Positions 32,934 to 40,125 of a stretch of 40,125 nucleotides of DNA are shown here, one piece after another. The first letter of the stretch is position 1; each line of letters opens with the position of its first letter. The DNA lies in contig JALRIL010000157.1 in NCBI GenBank assembly GCA_023255445.1, positions 1 through 40,125 on the forward strand, read 5' to 3'. The DNA is from Limnohabitans sp. (GTDB taxonomy: Bacteria; Pseudomonadota; Gammaproteobacteria; Burkholderiales; Burkholderiaceae_C). The notes under the pieces are model-generated. The model worked only from the letters and a program-made list of their open reading frames with translations, ran no database searches and was not told the DNA's origin. A program made the translations under genes and the position numbers.

Positions 32934-33482
32934 TCAATCCTTACGCTGCAGATGTTGTTGAAGCTCCAGCTCGGGAGCCTCCAATCCGCTGGGCAAATGT
33001 TCAGCGCCCGGCAAGGGCTTGCCCGACACCAACGCCCACAGGTCCAGCAACAGCAGCACACCCGAGGACGCAGCAAACACCAGACCGCTGCTCATGGCCC
33101 AAGCTGTGGAAAAACCAGACACTGGCGCTATGTCCCCTACGCTCAACTGCGTCTGGATCCAGCTGCCCTTGAGCATCAGCCAAGTGACCCACAGCATCAG
33201 CAGGTGGGAAATCACCAGCACCGCACGTTGTGCGGGTTTGGGCAACTTGACCAGCAGCATGTCGGTGCCCATGTGTGCACGCTCTCGCACCGCAATCGTT
33301 GCACCCAGGAACACCACCCACAGGAAAAACCAGCGCGACAACTCTTCGGACACGGTGATACCCGTGTTGAAGCCATAGCGCAGCACCACGTTGCCAAACA
33401 CCATGACCACCATCACGGCCAAACACACCACCATCAGCACCGACAGGGCTTTGCAGTAGCGATCAATCCAACGATCCAACAT
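32934..33482 (-). CDS. dctQ: TRAP transporter small permease (DctQ family)
   Basis: A 182-residue membrane protein with four hydrophobic segments (about 13-38, 50-65, 88-110, 125-150), including the family's FGNVVLRYGFNTGITVSEELSRWFFLWVVFLGATIAVRERAHMGTDML pattern. It supports the DctM carrier. The charged C-terminal tail (about 30 residues, LPSGLEAPELELQQHLQRKD at the end) is longer than usual. It is the first gene of the transporter unit, and a TetR-type operator lies about 25-40 bases before its start. Confidence 0.93.
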   Translation of the reverse strand: MLDRWIDRYCKALSVLMVVCLAVMVVMVFGNVVLRYGFNTGITVSEELSRWFFLWVVFLGATIAVRERAHMGTDMLLVKLPKPAQRAVLVISHLLMLWVTWLMLKGSWIQTQLSVGDIAPVSGFSTAWAMSSGLVFAASSGVLLLLDLWALVSGKPLPGAEHLPSGLEAPELELQQHLQRKD

Positions 33483-33506
33483 GGATACCTCCAGAATTTC
33501 TGTTAA

Positions 33507-33523
33507 TGTACTAACTGGTTAGT
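33507..33523. promoter_or_regulatory. TetR operator upstream of dctQ
   Basis: TGTACTAACTGGTTAGT contains the dyad ACTAAC-TG-GTTAGT (33510-33523). It shares TGTACYARYTGGTT with the sequence directly before the TetR gene. It is 25 bases before the dctQ start, in the promoter zone, so repression is likely. Confidence 0.75.
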
Positions 33524-33587
33524 TTTTCTGATCAAGGGTTTACCCTGAACAAGGACCCTCCAAGGGACTACCTGCTATAGCGTTTTG

Positions 33588-34232
33588 TTATTGCTTGCAG
33601 TACGCCAGAATGAGATCAACCACTTGCTGTCGCCGCAGGATCTGCGCCTTCTGTGTGGTGTGCTCACGGTCAAAAATGACGCCAAAGGTGTGACGGTTGG
33701 CCACGTTGAACACGGTCAAGGCCGAGATGGCCGCATGGATGTCCACAGGGTCCAGGCCCTTTCGGAACACCCTGTCTGTGACCCCCCGCTCGTAGAGTTC
33801 GCGAATTGCATCAATGGCTTTGACGTTGAGTTGCCGGATGCTCTTGCTCTGACGCAGGTAGTGAGCGCGATGAATGTTTTCACTGCTGACCAGGCGAATG
33901 AAGTCTTCGTTATCGCGATGATGGTCGTAGGTGAACTCCACCAGACGCTGCAAGGCTTGGGCCGGCGGCAAATCCCCCAGGTGCAGATCGGCCTCGATGC
34001 TGCGCATGCGTCGATAGGCCTCCTCCAACGCAGCCAGGTACAAACCATCCTTGCTGCCGAAGTAGTAATAGATCATGCGCTTGCTGGTGCGGGTGGCTGC
34101 GGCAATTTCATCAATACGTGCCCCCGCTAGCCCCTTGTCGGCAAACTCGTGCGTGGCCACCACCAGGATCTCCGCCATGGTGCGGGCAGGATCGTTGGTG
34201 CGCGCTTCGCGTTCAGTGCTGACTTTGCTCAT
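33588..34232 (-). CDS. TetR-family transcriptional repressor of the TRAP operon
   Basis: A 214-residue TetR protein: helix-turn-helix at about residues 35-58 (ARIDEIAAATRTSKRMIYYYFGSKDGLYLAALEEAYRRM), then an all-helical ligand and dimer domain. It precedes the dctQMP operon on the same strand, with a 105-base gap. The same 17-base motif lies just before its own start (34244-34260) and before dctQ (33507-33523), which argues for autoregulation and control of the transporter, and possibly the degradation genes further down. The inducer is probably the transported acid or a metabolite of it; this is inference. Confidence 0.9.
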   Translation of the reverse strand: MSKVSTEREARTNDPARTMAEILVVATHEFADKGLAGARIDEIAAATRTSKRMIYYYFGSKDGLYLAALEEAYRRMRSIEADLHLGDLPPAQALQRLVEFTYDHHRDNEDFIRLVSSENIHRAHYLRQSKSIRQLNVKAIDAIRELYERGVTDRVFRKGLDPVDIHAAISALTVFNVANRHTFGVIFDREHTTQKAQILRRQQVVDLILAYCKQ

Positions 34233-34240
34233 GATGGCCC

Positions 34241-34262
34241 AAATGTACCAGTTGGTTCATTT
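34241..34262. promoter_or_regulatory. TetR operator in front of its own gene
   Basis: AAATG-T-ACCA-GT-TGGT-T-CATTT is an interrupted palindrome spanning 22 bases, nine bases before the TetR start and in the divergent region shared with the TSUP permease gene. Its TGTACCAGTTGGTTCAT part matches the dctQ site at 13 or more of 17 positions. Confidence 0.75.
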
Positions 34263-34341
34263 GGGAAGTATAGGAGAAGCCACCACCGATTTTTGGAGGC
34301 ATGCAGCTCTGGGCTGGTGTTCGGTGAAACAATCGATACCC

Positions 34342-35091
34342 ATGCACCTGTCATATGAATTCGTCTTGTTGTCACTGGCCGCATGGTTGGTCGGATTGTC
34401 CAAAGGTGGCTTGCCCACCATCGGCATGTTGGCTGTCCCCCTGCTTTCCCTGATGATGCCCCCCATGCAGGCGGCTGTGCTGCTGCTGCCGATCTACATC
34501 CTGTCGGACATGGTGGGCATTTACCTCTATCGCAAAGCCTTCAGTGCAGCGCATTTGCGGATTTTGATTCCCGCCGGGCTGGTCGGCATTGGTGTAGGTT
34601 GGGCCACCGCCTCGCGCATTTCCGACGCGGCATTGGCAATGCTGGTTGGCCTGATCGGTATTGGGTTTTGTCTGAACAGCTGGCTGCGCGCCTCTCCCAA
34701 CTCAGTAACCCGTCAGCCTCACAAAGCGTGGGGGCGATTTTGGGGGGCCCTTTCGGGCTTTACCAGCTTCATCTCGCACGCAGGTGGGCCACCGTTTCAG
34801 GTGTACATGCTGCCGCAAAAACTGCCCAAACTGGTGTTTGCAGGCACATCCACCTTGTTCTTTGCCGTGGTGAATGCAGCCAAGCTGGTGCCCTACCAAT
34901 TCATTCGCCCCTACACCAGCGACAGCCTGTCCAAGGCTGCATGGCTGGTGCCTGCAGCTTTGCTGGGAACCGTGATGGGCGCATGGCTCACCAAGCGCCT
35001 GGCAGATGCCTGGTTTTTCCGTCTGGTGCAAATCGGCTTGTTTGGGGTGTCACTCAAGCTGGTGTGGAGCGCCCTGCCCGGCCTGCTCTGA
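34342..35091 (+). CDS. TSUP family (TauE/SafE) membrane permease
   Basis: A 249-residue membrane protein with seven to eight hydrophobic segments. The family repeats are visible: LSLAAWLVGLSKGGLPTIGMLAVPLLSLMMPP near the N-terminus and GRFWGALSGFTSFISHAGGPPFQVYMLPQKLPKLVFAGTSTLFFAVVNAAKL in the middle. TSUP proteins export or import small anions such as sulfite, sulfoacetate or organic acids. The start at 34342 (MHLSYEFVLL) fits the family; the frame is open 89 codons further up, across the TetR gene. It is divergent from the TetR gene and may be controlled by the same operator; a role for an aromatic or alicyclic acid is possible. Confidence 0.88.
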   Translation: MHLSYEFVLLSLAAWLVGLSKGGLPTIGMLAVPLLSLMMPPMQAAVLLLPIYILSDMVGIYLYRKAFSAAHLRILIPAGLVGIGVGWATASRISDAALAMLVGLIGIGFCLNSWLRASPNSVTRQPHKAWGRFWGALSGFTSFISHAGGPPFQVYMLPQKLPKLVFAGTSTLFFAVVNAAKLVPYQFIRPYTSDSLSKAAWLVPAALLGTVMGAWLTKRLADAWFFRLVQIGLFGVSLKLVWSALPGLL

Positions 35092-35103
35092 GGTCGACGC
35101 TAC

Positions 35104-35937
35104 TCAGATCAAGGGCACGGTCAACTGTGCAATGACCGCCGAGGTATCAGGCCGCACACCGCGCCACCACACAAAAGCCTCGGCCGCCTGCTCAGCCAGC
35201 ATGCCCACTCCGTCAGCAAGCCGCGTGACACCGGCTTGCTGGGCCAGTTTGAGGAACGGCGTGAGGCCTTTGCCGTAAGCCAGCTCGTACGCCAAAGCAC
35301 CAGGCGCAAACACGCTGGCAGGCAGCGGTGGTAACTCGGCTGTCAGGCTGGCCGATGTCGCGTTGAACACCACATCAAACTGCTGGCCCTGCAACTGGTC
35401 GTAGCCCAGTCCTTGCACCGGGACCCGACCAGGTTGATGTTGCTCGGCCAACTGCGCCAGCTCCTGCGCCTTGCTCAAGGTGCGGTTGACCACCACCAGC
35501 TGCGACGGCTGCTCTGCCAGGAAGGGCAACAAGGCACCACGCGTGGCACCGCCTGCACCCAGGATCAGCACGCGTTGCCCACGCAGCGGGCACCCCAGGT
35601 TGTGCACCACATCACGCACCAACCCCACACCATCGAAGTTTTCGGCGTAAACCCGATCCGCCTCGAACTTCAACGCATTGACGGCACCGGCCATCTTGGC
35701 ACTGGGTGCCAGATCGGTGGCATAGGCAAAGGCGTCGAGCTTGAACGGCGCGGTCACATTCATGCCCTTGCCGCCTGCCGCTCGAAAGGTGTCCACCGCC
35801 GCTGCAAAACCACCCAAAGGACCCAGCACCTTGCTGTAGTCGATGTCTTGGCCCGTCACCTGCGCAAACGCCATGTGGATGAAGGGGGACTTGCTTTGTT
35901 CGATGGGGTTGCCGATCACGGCGTAGCGGTCAGTCAT
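35104..35937 (-). CDS. aroE: Shikimate dehydrogenase (canonical AroE)
   Basis: A 277-residue AroE that keeps the biosynthetic signature: the substrate loop VIGNPIEQSKSPFIHMAF with both Ser, the catalytic Lys in MNVTAPFKLDAFAY, Asp in ENFDGVGLV, and the NADP loop LGAGGATRGALLPFL followed by NRTLSKAQE (a basic residue after the second strand, typical of NADP use). It reduces 3-dehydroshikimate to shikimate in aromatic amino acid synthesis. The start at 35937 (MTDRYAVIG) is chosen; the longer frame runs into the upstream promoter. It is convergent with the TSUP gene and divergent from the DsrE-like gene. It gives a useful in-window reference for the two altered paralogues. Confidence 0.93.
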   Translation of the reverse strand: MTDRYAVIGNPIEQSKSPFIHMAFAQVTGQDIDYSKVLGPLGGFAAAVDTFRAAGGKGMNVTAPFKLDAFAYATDLAPSAKMAGAVNALKFEADRVYAENFDGVGLVRDVVHNLGCPLRGQRVLILGAGGATRGALLPFLAEQPSQLVVVNRTLSKAQELAQLAEQHQPGRVPVQGLGYDQLQGQQFDVVFNATSASLTAELPPLPASVFAPGALAYELAYGKGLTPFLKLAQQAGVTRLADGVGMLAEQAAEAFVWWRGVRPDTSAVIAQLTVPLI

Positions 35938-36020
35938 GGGGCCAGCCAAATACGTAATAAGGAAAGCGCAAAGTGTACCTGCGCTGCCTTCCACTATGAT
36001 GAGTGTCCACAGGAGGAGAC

Positions 36021-36485
36021 ATGGACAAACACAAGCGCAACTTGCTCGGTCACATGGCCACGGGCGCCTCTGTTTTACTGGCCAGTAACGCCGCGAACGC
36101 CAGCACGCCCATTGCGGATGGCCCTCGCCACAAAGTGGTGTACCAAATCAACAAGGCTGAACCCGAACACATCGAGCACATCCTCAACTCGATCTCGGCC
36201 ATGCTCTCCAAGTATGTAGACGATGTACAGATCGCCATCGTGGCCTTTGGACCCGGCATCCACCTGCTGGCCACACAACCGGGCCGTCCCATGCCTGAAT
36301 TGTTGCGTCAACGTGTACGCGGGCTGGCCGACAACTACGGGGCCGAACTGGTCGCCTGCGGCAACACCATGAAAACCCTGGGCTGGGGCCGCAAGGACAT
36401 CATTGCCCAGGCCCGCATCGAAGAGGTCGGCGCCGCCGCGCTCATGGACATGCAGGAGCGCGGCTACGCCTATATCGCTTGGTGA
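36021..36485 (+). CDS. Exported DsrE/DsrF-like protein
   Basis: A 154-residue protein with a charged start and short hydrophobic run (MDKHKRNLLGHMATGASVLLASNAANA), probably a signal peptide with cleavage after ANA, then a DsrE-like domain (KVVYQINKAEPEHIEHILNSISAMLSKY, IAIVAFGPGIHLLA, GAELVACGNTMKTLGW, GAAALMDMQERGYAYIAW). DsrE relatives move sulfur in the cytoplasm; exported versions are of unknown function. A single Cys remains in VACGNTM. A strong SD (AGGAGGAG) is directly before the ATG and TATGAT (35995-36000) could be a -10. The stop abuts the ligC stop on the other strand. Confidence 0.8.
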   Translation: MDKHKRNLLGHMATGASVLLASNAANASTPIADGPRHKVVYQINKAEPEHIEHILNSISAMLSKYVDDVQIAIVAFGPGIHLLATQPGRPMPELLRQRVRGLADNYGAELVACGNTMKTLGWGRKDIIAQARIEEVGAAALMDMQERGYAYIAW

Positions 36486-37436
36486 TCAGGCGTTGAGCTG
36501 CTGCTCCAGCTGGTGCAGCACCTGGTAGCAGGGCAGCACCTGGGCCAGGCTGGAGTTGGGCTCGCGCCCTTCGCGGATGGCGGCGAAGAATTCGCGGTCT
36601 TGCAGCTCGATGCCATTCATGCTCACGTCCACCTTGCTCACATCGATCTGCTCGTCCTTACCGGTAAACAGGTCGTCGTAGCGGGCGATGTAGGTGCCGG
36701 TGTCGCCGATGTAGCGGAAGAAGGTACCCAGCGGGCCGTCGTTGTTGAAGGACAGGCTCAGCGTGCAGATCGCGCCATTAGCGGCTTGCAGCTGGATGCT
36801 CATGTCCATGGCAATGCCCAGGTCCTTGTGGATCGGGCCCTGGATGGCGTTGGCCTTGACGATGGGGCTGCCCGCCTGGTAGGCGAACAGGTCCACGGTG
36901 TGGGCAGCGTGGTGCCACAGCAGGTGGTCGGTCCAGCTGCGGGGCTGGCCCAGCGCGTTCATGTTGGTGCGGCGGAAGAAGTAGGTCTGCACATCCATCT
37001 GCTGGATGTTGAATTCACCGGCGGTGATCTTCTTGTGCACCCACTGGTGGCTGGGGTTGAAGCGGCGGGTGTGACCACACATGGCGACCAGGCCGGTCTG
37101 CTGTTGCAGGGCCAGCACTTCTTCGCCTTCTTTGAGCACATCGCACAGCGGGATCTCAACCTGCACGTGCTTGCCCGCTTCCAGGCAGGCCTTGGTCTGC
37201 GCAGCGTGCATCTGCGTAGGCGTGCACAGGATCACAGCGTCCACTTCCTTGATGGCCAGGCTGTCGGCCAGATCGGTGGTGACGTGCTTGATACCGTACT
37301 TTTCGGCGACTTCGCGGGTTTTATCCAGATCGCGGCTGATCAAGGACACAACTTCAACGCCGTCGATGTTCTTGATGCCGTCCAGGTGTTTGATGCCGAA
37401 GGCGCCGGCGCCGGCAAGGGCTACTTTGATGGTCAT
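36486..37436 (-). CDS. ligC: LigC: 4-carboxy-2-hydroxymuconate-6-semialdehyde dehydrogenase
   Basis: A 316-residue NADP-dependent enzyme of the Gfo/Idh/MocA superfamily. It oxidises the cyclic hemiacetal form of the ring-cleavage product to 2-pyrone-4,6-dicarboxylate. It shows MTIKVALAGAGAFGIKHLDG at the N-terminus (cofactor loop), VILCTPTQMHA, the HVQVEIPL motif, and the specific run SWTDHLLWHHAAHTVDLF. These fit the Sphingomonad/Comamonas LigC closely. The start at 37436 has GGAG; the open frame above overlaps ligB. It ends the ligK-I-A-B-C unit, 53 bases after ligB. Confidence 0.97.
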   Translation of the reverse strand: MTIKVALAGAGAFGIKHLDGIKNIDGVEVVSLISRDLDKTREVAEKYGIKHVTTDLADSLAIKEVDAVILCTPTQMHAAQTKACLEAGKHVQVEIPLCDVLKEGEEVLALQQQTGLVAMCGHTRRFNPSHQWVHKKITAGEFNIQQMDVQTYFFRRTNMNALGQPRSWTDHLLWHHAAHTVDLFAYQAGSPIVKANAIQGPIHKDLGIAMDMSIQLQAANGAICTLSLSFNNDGPLGTFFRYIGDTGTYIARYDDLFTGKDEQIDVSKVDVSMNGIELQDREFFAAIREGREPNSSLAQVLPCYQVLHQLEQQLNA

Positions 37437-37489
37437 GGTTTTACTCCAGTTGGGGACAGAGCTAAAGGTTTGTCCCGAAAGATGTTTGA

Positions 37490-38794
<1,305 letters not shown>

Positions 38795-38808
<14 letters not shown>

Positions 38809-39742
38809 CTAAGACCTCCTCGGGCCAATAGAGTTTCATGGGGTTGTCCACCAGCAATTTTTGCTGCAGTTCGGCCGTGGGCGCGATGTGCGGGATGAAG
38901 TCCACCAGCAAGCCATCATCGGGCATGTGGTCTTTCAGGTTGGGGTGCGGCCAGTCGGTGCCCCAGAGCACGCGGTCGGGAAACTCTTCGACCACGCGAC
39001 GGGCAAAAGGCACCACATCTTTGTAGGCTGCCTGCTCGCCGTTCAGCGCCTTGGGGCCCGTCACGCTCAGGCGCTCGGGGCAAGACACTTTGCTCCATAC
39101 GTTTTTGTGCTCGCGCATGAACTTCAGGAACAGTTCAAACTCGGGGCCGTCAATGGGCTTGCTCACGTCGGGGCGACCCATGTGATCCACCACCACGGTC
39201 GTGGGCAGTGCGGTGAAGAAGTCCCACAACTCGGGTAGGTCCACCGCCTCAAAGTAGATGACCACATGCCAGCCCAGCTTGGCAATGCGATCGGCAATCT
39301 CCATCAACTCGTCCTTGGGCGTGAAGTCCACCAAGCGCTTGACGAAGTTGAAGCGCACACCGCGCACACCGGCGTCGTGCAGAGCTTGCAGCTCATCGTC
39401 GGTCACGCTGCGCTTGACCGTGGCCACGCCACGCGCCTTGCCGCCACTGGAGCGGCACGCATCCACCATGGCGCGGTTGTCCGCGCCGTGGCAAGTGGCC
39501 TGCACCACCACGTTGCGCGCAAAGCCCAGATGGTCGCGCAGCGCGTACAGCTCGTGCTTGCTGGCGTCACAGGGTGTGTACTTGCGCTCGGGCGCATAGG
39601 GGAACTCGGCGCCTGGGCCAAACACGTGGCAGTGCGCATCCACCGCACCAGCGGGCAGTTTGAATGTGGGCTTGCTAGGGCCGGTGTACCAGTCCATCCA
39701 GCCAGGGGTTTTGGTGAAGTCACCCGAAGTCGGTTTGCTCAT
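38795..39742 (-). CDS. ligI: LigI: 2-pyrone-4,6-dicarboxylate hydrolase
   Basis: A 315-residue amidohydrolase-superfamily enzyme with the DAHCHVFGPG motif (Asp35, His37, His39) and Asp263 in WGTDWPHPN, which activates the water; His187 in DHMGRPD and Arg130 are also in place. It opens the pyrone lactone to 4-oxalomesaconate; unlike most relatives LigI works without a metal. The SD GAAGGAA lies at the end of the preceding ligK gene. It overlaps ligA by 14 bases. Confidence 0.96.
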
Positions 39743-39753
39743 GTTCGCTTCCT

Positions 39754-40125
39754 TCAGTCGATGTACTTGAGGCCCGCCGCCGCCAGCGGCTCGCGCATCT
39801 TGTACATGTCCAGACCCAGCACCCCGCTGGCCAATTTTTCGCGCTTCTCACCTTCATTGGCTTCGCGGGCCAAAGCGGTGGCCAGCGTTTTGGCAGCCAT
39901 GGCCTTGGGCACGCACACCACACCGTCGTCGTCGGCCACGATCACGTCGCCAGGCGTCACATACGCGCCTGCGCAGACGATCGGAATATTGACCGAACCG
40001 GGCGTGGCCTTGATGGTGCCCTTGGACGACACGTACTTGCTCCACACCGGGAACTTCATCTCTCGCAGAAACTTGGTGTCGCGCACACCCGCTTCGATGA
40101 TCAGGCCGCGTGCGCCACGCGACAT
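39754..40125 (-). CDS. ligK: LigK: 4-carboxy-4-hydroxy-2-oxoadipate aldolase, C-terminal part (cut by the window edge)
   Basis: The frame is open to the last base, so the gene starts outside; about 124 residues of the usual 225-230 are visible, and the ATG at the edge is internal. The segment has the RraA-like aldolase fold: [30 protein letters not shown], with the Arg-Asp pair (VRD) that binds substrate and metal, and [16 protein letters not shown]. It splits 4-carboxy-4-hydroxy-2-oxoadipate into pyruvate and oxaloacetate, the last step of the pathway. The oxalomesaconate hydratase gene (ligJ) is expected upstream. Confidence 0.93.
   Translation of the reverse strand: MSRGARGLIIEAGVRDTKFLREMKFPVWSKYVSSKGTIKATPGSVNIPIVCAGAYVTPGDVIVADDDGVVCVPKAMAAKTLATALAREANEGEKREKLASGVLGLDMYKMREPLAAAGLKYID

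Overview
The window looks like the chromosome of a betaproteobacterium of the order Burkholderiales, most likely Comamonadaceae. This rests on protein style and gene content: an RpoD C-terminus, tripartite tricarboxylate (Tct/Bug) transporters, an aldolase-LigI-LigA-LigB-LigC gene order like the pmd cluster of Comamonas, and repeated IclR/LysR-controlled catabolic genes. Nearly everything after rpoD is a catabolic supercluster aimed at protocatechuate-type aromatics and hydroxylated alicyclic acids of the quinate/shikimate kind. I saw no rRNA, tRNA, CRISPR, phage or insertion-sequence genes.

Left part (1-8.1 kb): the end of rpoD and its terminator; a paaZ-methyltransferase pair behind a TetR-like operator; a second, LigAB-like extradiol dioxygenase divergent from a LysR regulator; a zeta-class GST isomerase (maiA-like); an aldo/keto reductase; and an IclR regulator. 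Middle left (8.1-18 kb, mostly minus strand): an SDR-FAD dehydrogenase-NIPSNAP operon divergent from an AraC regulator, then a shikimate-dehydrogenase-like/FAD-dehydrogenase pair followed by tctC-tctB-tctA. Middle right (18.1-26.3 kb, plus strand): oxidoreductase (Gfo/Idh), IclR, FAD dehydrogenase, two-domain NIPSNAP, TIM-barrel dehydratase-like protein and acyl-CoA dehydrogenase, then two strong hairpins and a family I CoA-transferase. From about 15.9 to 26.3 kb the DNA is clearly richer in GC than its flanks, and the left edge lies inside a gene.

Right part (26.2-40.1 kb): a minus-strand TRAP transporter (dctQMP) under a TetR regulator whose probable operator sits at both its own and the transporter promoter, followed by a shikimate/quinate-dehydrogenase-like gene, a two-gene version of QuiC (3-dehydroshikimate dehydratase), true hpd and a ferredoxin. 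Then come a TSUP permease, housekeeping aroE, an exported DsrE-like protein, and the protocatechuate 4,5-cleavage operon (ligK partial, ligI, ligA, ligB, ligC).

Reading them together: hydroxylated cyclohexane/cyclohexene carboxylates would enter through the TRAP and Tct systems, be oxidised to ring ketones by the shikimate-dehydrogenase-like, SDR and Gfo/Idh enzymes, and be aromatised either by dehydration (QuiC type) or by the KstD-like FAD dehydrogenases, which all keep the Tyr/Gly pair used for 3-keto desaturation. The aromatic products would be cleaved by LigAB or by the second LigAB-like enzyme. The FAD-dehydrogenase/alcohol-dehydrogenase/NIPSNAP modules, present in three variants, are the best candidate for an undescribed system. 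Their substrate cannot be read from sequence.
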